DNA of 15,917 nt from an uncultured Blautia sp. GTDB lineage: Bacteria; Bacillota; Clostridia; Lachnospirales; Lachnospiraceae. Below the pieces are notes generated by a model. That model did not search any database. It worked only from the letters and a program-made list of their open reading frames with translations, and was not told the origin of the DNA. The position numbers were made by a program, and so were the translations under genes. Of this stretch, positions 15,249 to 15,917 are shown in pieces (the stretch's first letter is position 1; each line of letters starts with the position of its first letter). Location: positions 1 through 15,917 of the forward strand of contig URWL01000005.1 of assembly GCA_900551465.1 (NCBI GenBank). Reading direction: 5' to 3'.

Positions 15249-15293
15249 ATCATATACTTTTACCTCAGGACTGCAAAGCAACCTGCTGTTGCT
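15249..15293 (-). promoter_or_regulatory. Promoter of the XRE regulator with overlapping dyad operator
   Basis: On the minus strand, -35 TTTGCA (15272-15277) and -10 TATGAT (15249-15254) are 17 bp apart, giving a leader of only ~16 nt. A perfect 6-bp dyad AGCAAC/GTTGCT (15277-15282, 15288-15293) with a 5-nt spacer touches the -35. An outer TCAGG/CCTGA pair (15265-15269, 15298-15302) lies around it. This position suits a repressor site, perhaps for the regulator itself. No U-run follows, so it is not a terminator. Confidence 0.5.
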
Positions 15294-15337
15294 AAACCCT
15301 GATCAGTTTATAAGGCAGGCTGTCCTCCCTTTCCGAT

Positions 15338-15917
15338 TTATTTTTTTCTGTTTTCAAAGTAAATAAACTGATCTACAGCATCCAGAATATCCCGGAAATC
15401 CTCCCGTGGGGCAATCTCAATATACCGGGTCAGCAGCTCTGTTTCTTCTTTTTTATATCTGCCATAAAAGATATCATAAAGATTATGCCCCCTCATATAG
15501 ATCCTGATTTCCTCCATGTGCGATTTTACATCTTCCGGAGTCTCCAGATCCCTGCCAAGTACCTCCCGGAGATTTTTTCCACTTTTGATCCTGTGAAGGT
15601 ATTCTTTCCATTTTTCCAGAAAGATCTCATAAAATTCCTCTTCGGAACTGATGACCCCAAGCTGCGCCATGACCTTTGGATTAAAAAAGTAATTTTCAAA
15701 GGAATAATATTTCAGGATCAATACATTCCTCGGCATAACTCTGGGAAGTCTGTCTATATCCTCCAGATTTCTGTCTTCATAATATTTACACAGCTGACGC
15801 TGAAGCATTTCCCTGTCTTTGCCGTCCCCGTCCCGGATCATCAGGAAATTATCTTTCAGGTAGATCTGGTTCATATACTTCAGATTCGCATAGGTTTTGA
15901 TATTCGTACAGCTGTTT
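15338..15917 (-). CDS. C-terminal part of a TOPRIM/DUF4435-like protein (cut by the window edge)
   Basis: The frame is open through the right edge; 192 residues are visible and the Met at 15874 is internal, since the frame upstream stays open with protein-like sequence (TNIKTYANLKYMNQIYL). Visible features are an acidic MIRDGDGKDREML, then VLILKYYSFENYFFNP and a helical tail with PREDFRDILDAVDQFIYF. RDxDGK together with YSFENYF resembles the TOPRIM-like DUF4435 segment that often follows an AAA ATPase of the OLD type, which would mean a nuclease or defence-type ATPase. No terminator is evident before the XRE gene. The N-terminal ATPase half is outside the window, so the family call is provisional. 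Confidence 0.6.
   Translation of the reverse strand, partial: NSCTNIKTYANLKYMNQIYLKDNFLMIRDGDGKDREMLQRQLCKYYEDRNLEDIDRLPRVMPRNVLILKYYSFENYFFNPKVMAQLGVISSEEEFYEIFLEKWKEYLHRIKSGKNLREVLGRDLETPEDVKSHMEEIRIYMRGHNLYDIFYGRYKKEETELLTRYIEIAPREDFRDILDAVDQFIYFENRKK

Overview
The window looks like chromosome from a gut Lachnospiraceae bacterium (Clostridia, Blautia-like). This rests on moderate-to-low GC, AGGAGG-type ribosome binding sites, TTGACA/TATAAT promoters, frequent short U-rich terminators, and anaerobe-type genes (flavodiiron protein with fused rubredoxin, ferredoxins, GlpP, RelQ). The genus is an inference. Most genes lie on the minus strand; only one two-gene unit (about 4907-5785) is on plus.

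Regions, left to right. (1) 1-156: promoter and palindromic operator for a gene beyond the left edge. (2) 157-4835: minus-strand carbon-metabolism unit in the order Ldh-family dehydrogenase, malic enzyme, GlpP antiterminator, glycerol kinase. Its promoter is followed by a leader that contains an intrinsic-terminator-like hairpin just before the first ribosome binding site. A second refoldable hairpin sits before glpP. (3) 4836-5785: divergent ferredoxin and NapH-like membrane iron-sulfur protein behind a CRP/FNR-like dyad. A strong bidirectional terminator separates this pair from (4) 5793-7678, a minus unit of a Nif11-like small protein, RelQ alarmone synthetase (TTG start), a stand-alone [2Fe-2S] ferredoxin and a lipoprotein. 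(5) 7768-9736: a four-domain flavodiiron protein (beta-lactamase fold, flavodoxin, flavin reductase, rubredoxin) with its own promoter and terminator. (6) 9788-14208: alkaline phosphatase, YibE/F membrane protein, LOG-family protein and an EamA transporter. (7) 14209-15917: an intergenic region with a striking ~216-bp nested inverted repeat, an XRE/zinc-ribbon regulator that seems to have lost its C-terminal part by deletion plus frameshift, and the 3' part of a TOPRIM/DUF4435-like gene cut by the right edge.

How the parts fit. The left operon links glycerol phosphorylation with malate/pyruvate chemistry and encodes its own glycerol-3-phosphate-sensing RNA-binding regulator. The leader terminator is therefore a plausible target of that regulator. 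The centre is rich in electron-transfer and oxygen/NO-defence proteins with dyads at activator-type distances. The alkaline phosphatase and YibE/F genes are 3 nt apart and probably co-expressed.

The most unusual items are the 14352-14567 palindromic element, the attenuator-like leader at 4732-4774, the switchable hairpin before glpP, two copies of a TGTGCA-type operator about 4.7 kb apart, and the broken regulator next to the palindromic element. No CRISPR array, tRNA, rRNA or intact transposase gene was seen.
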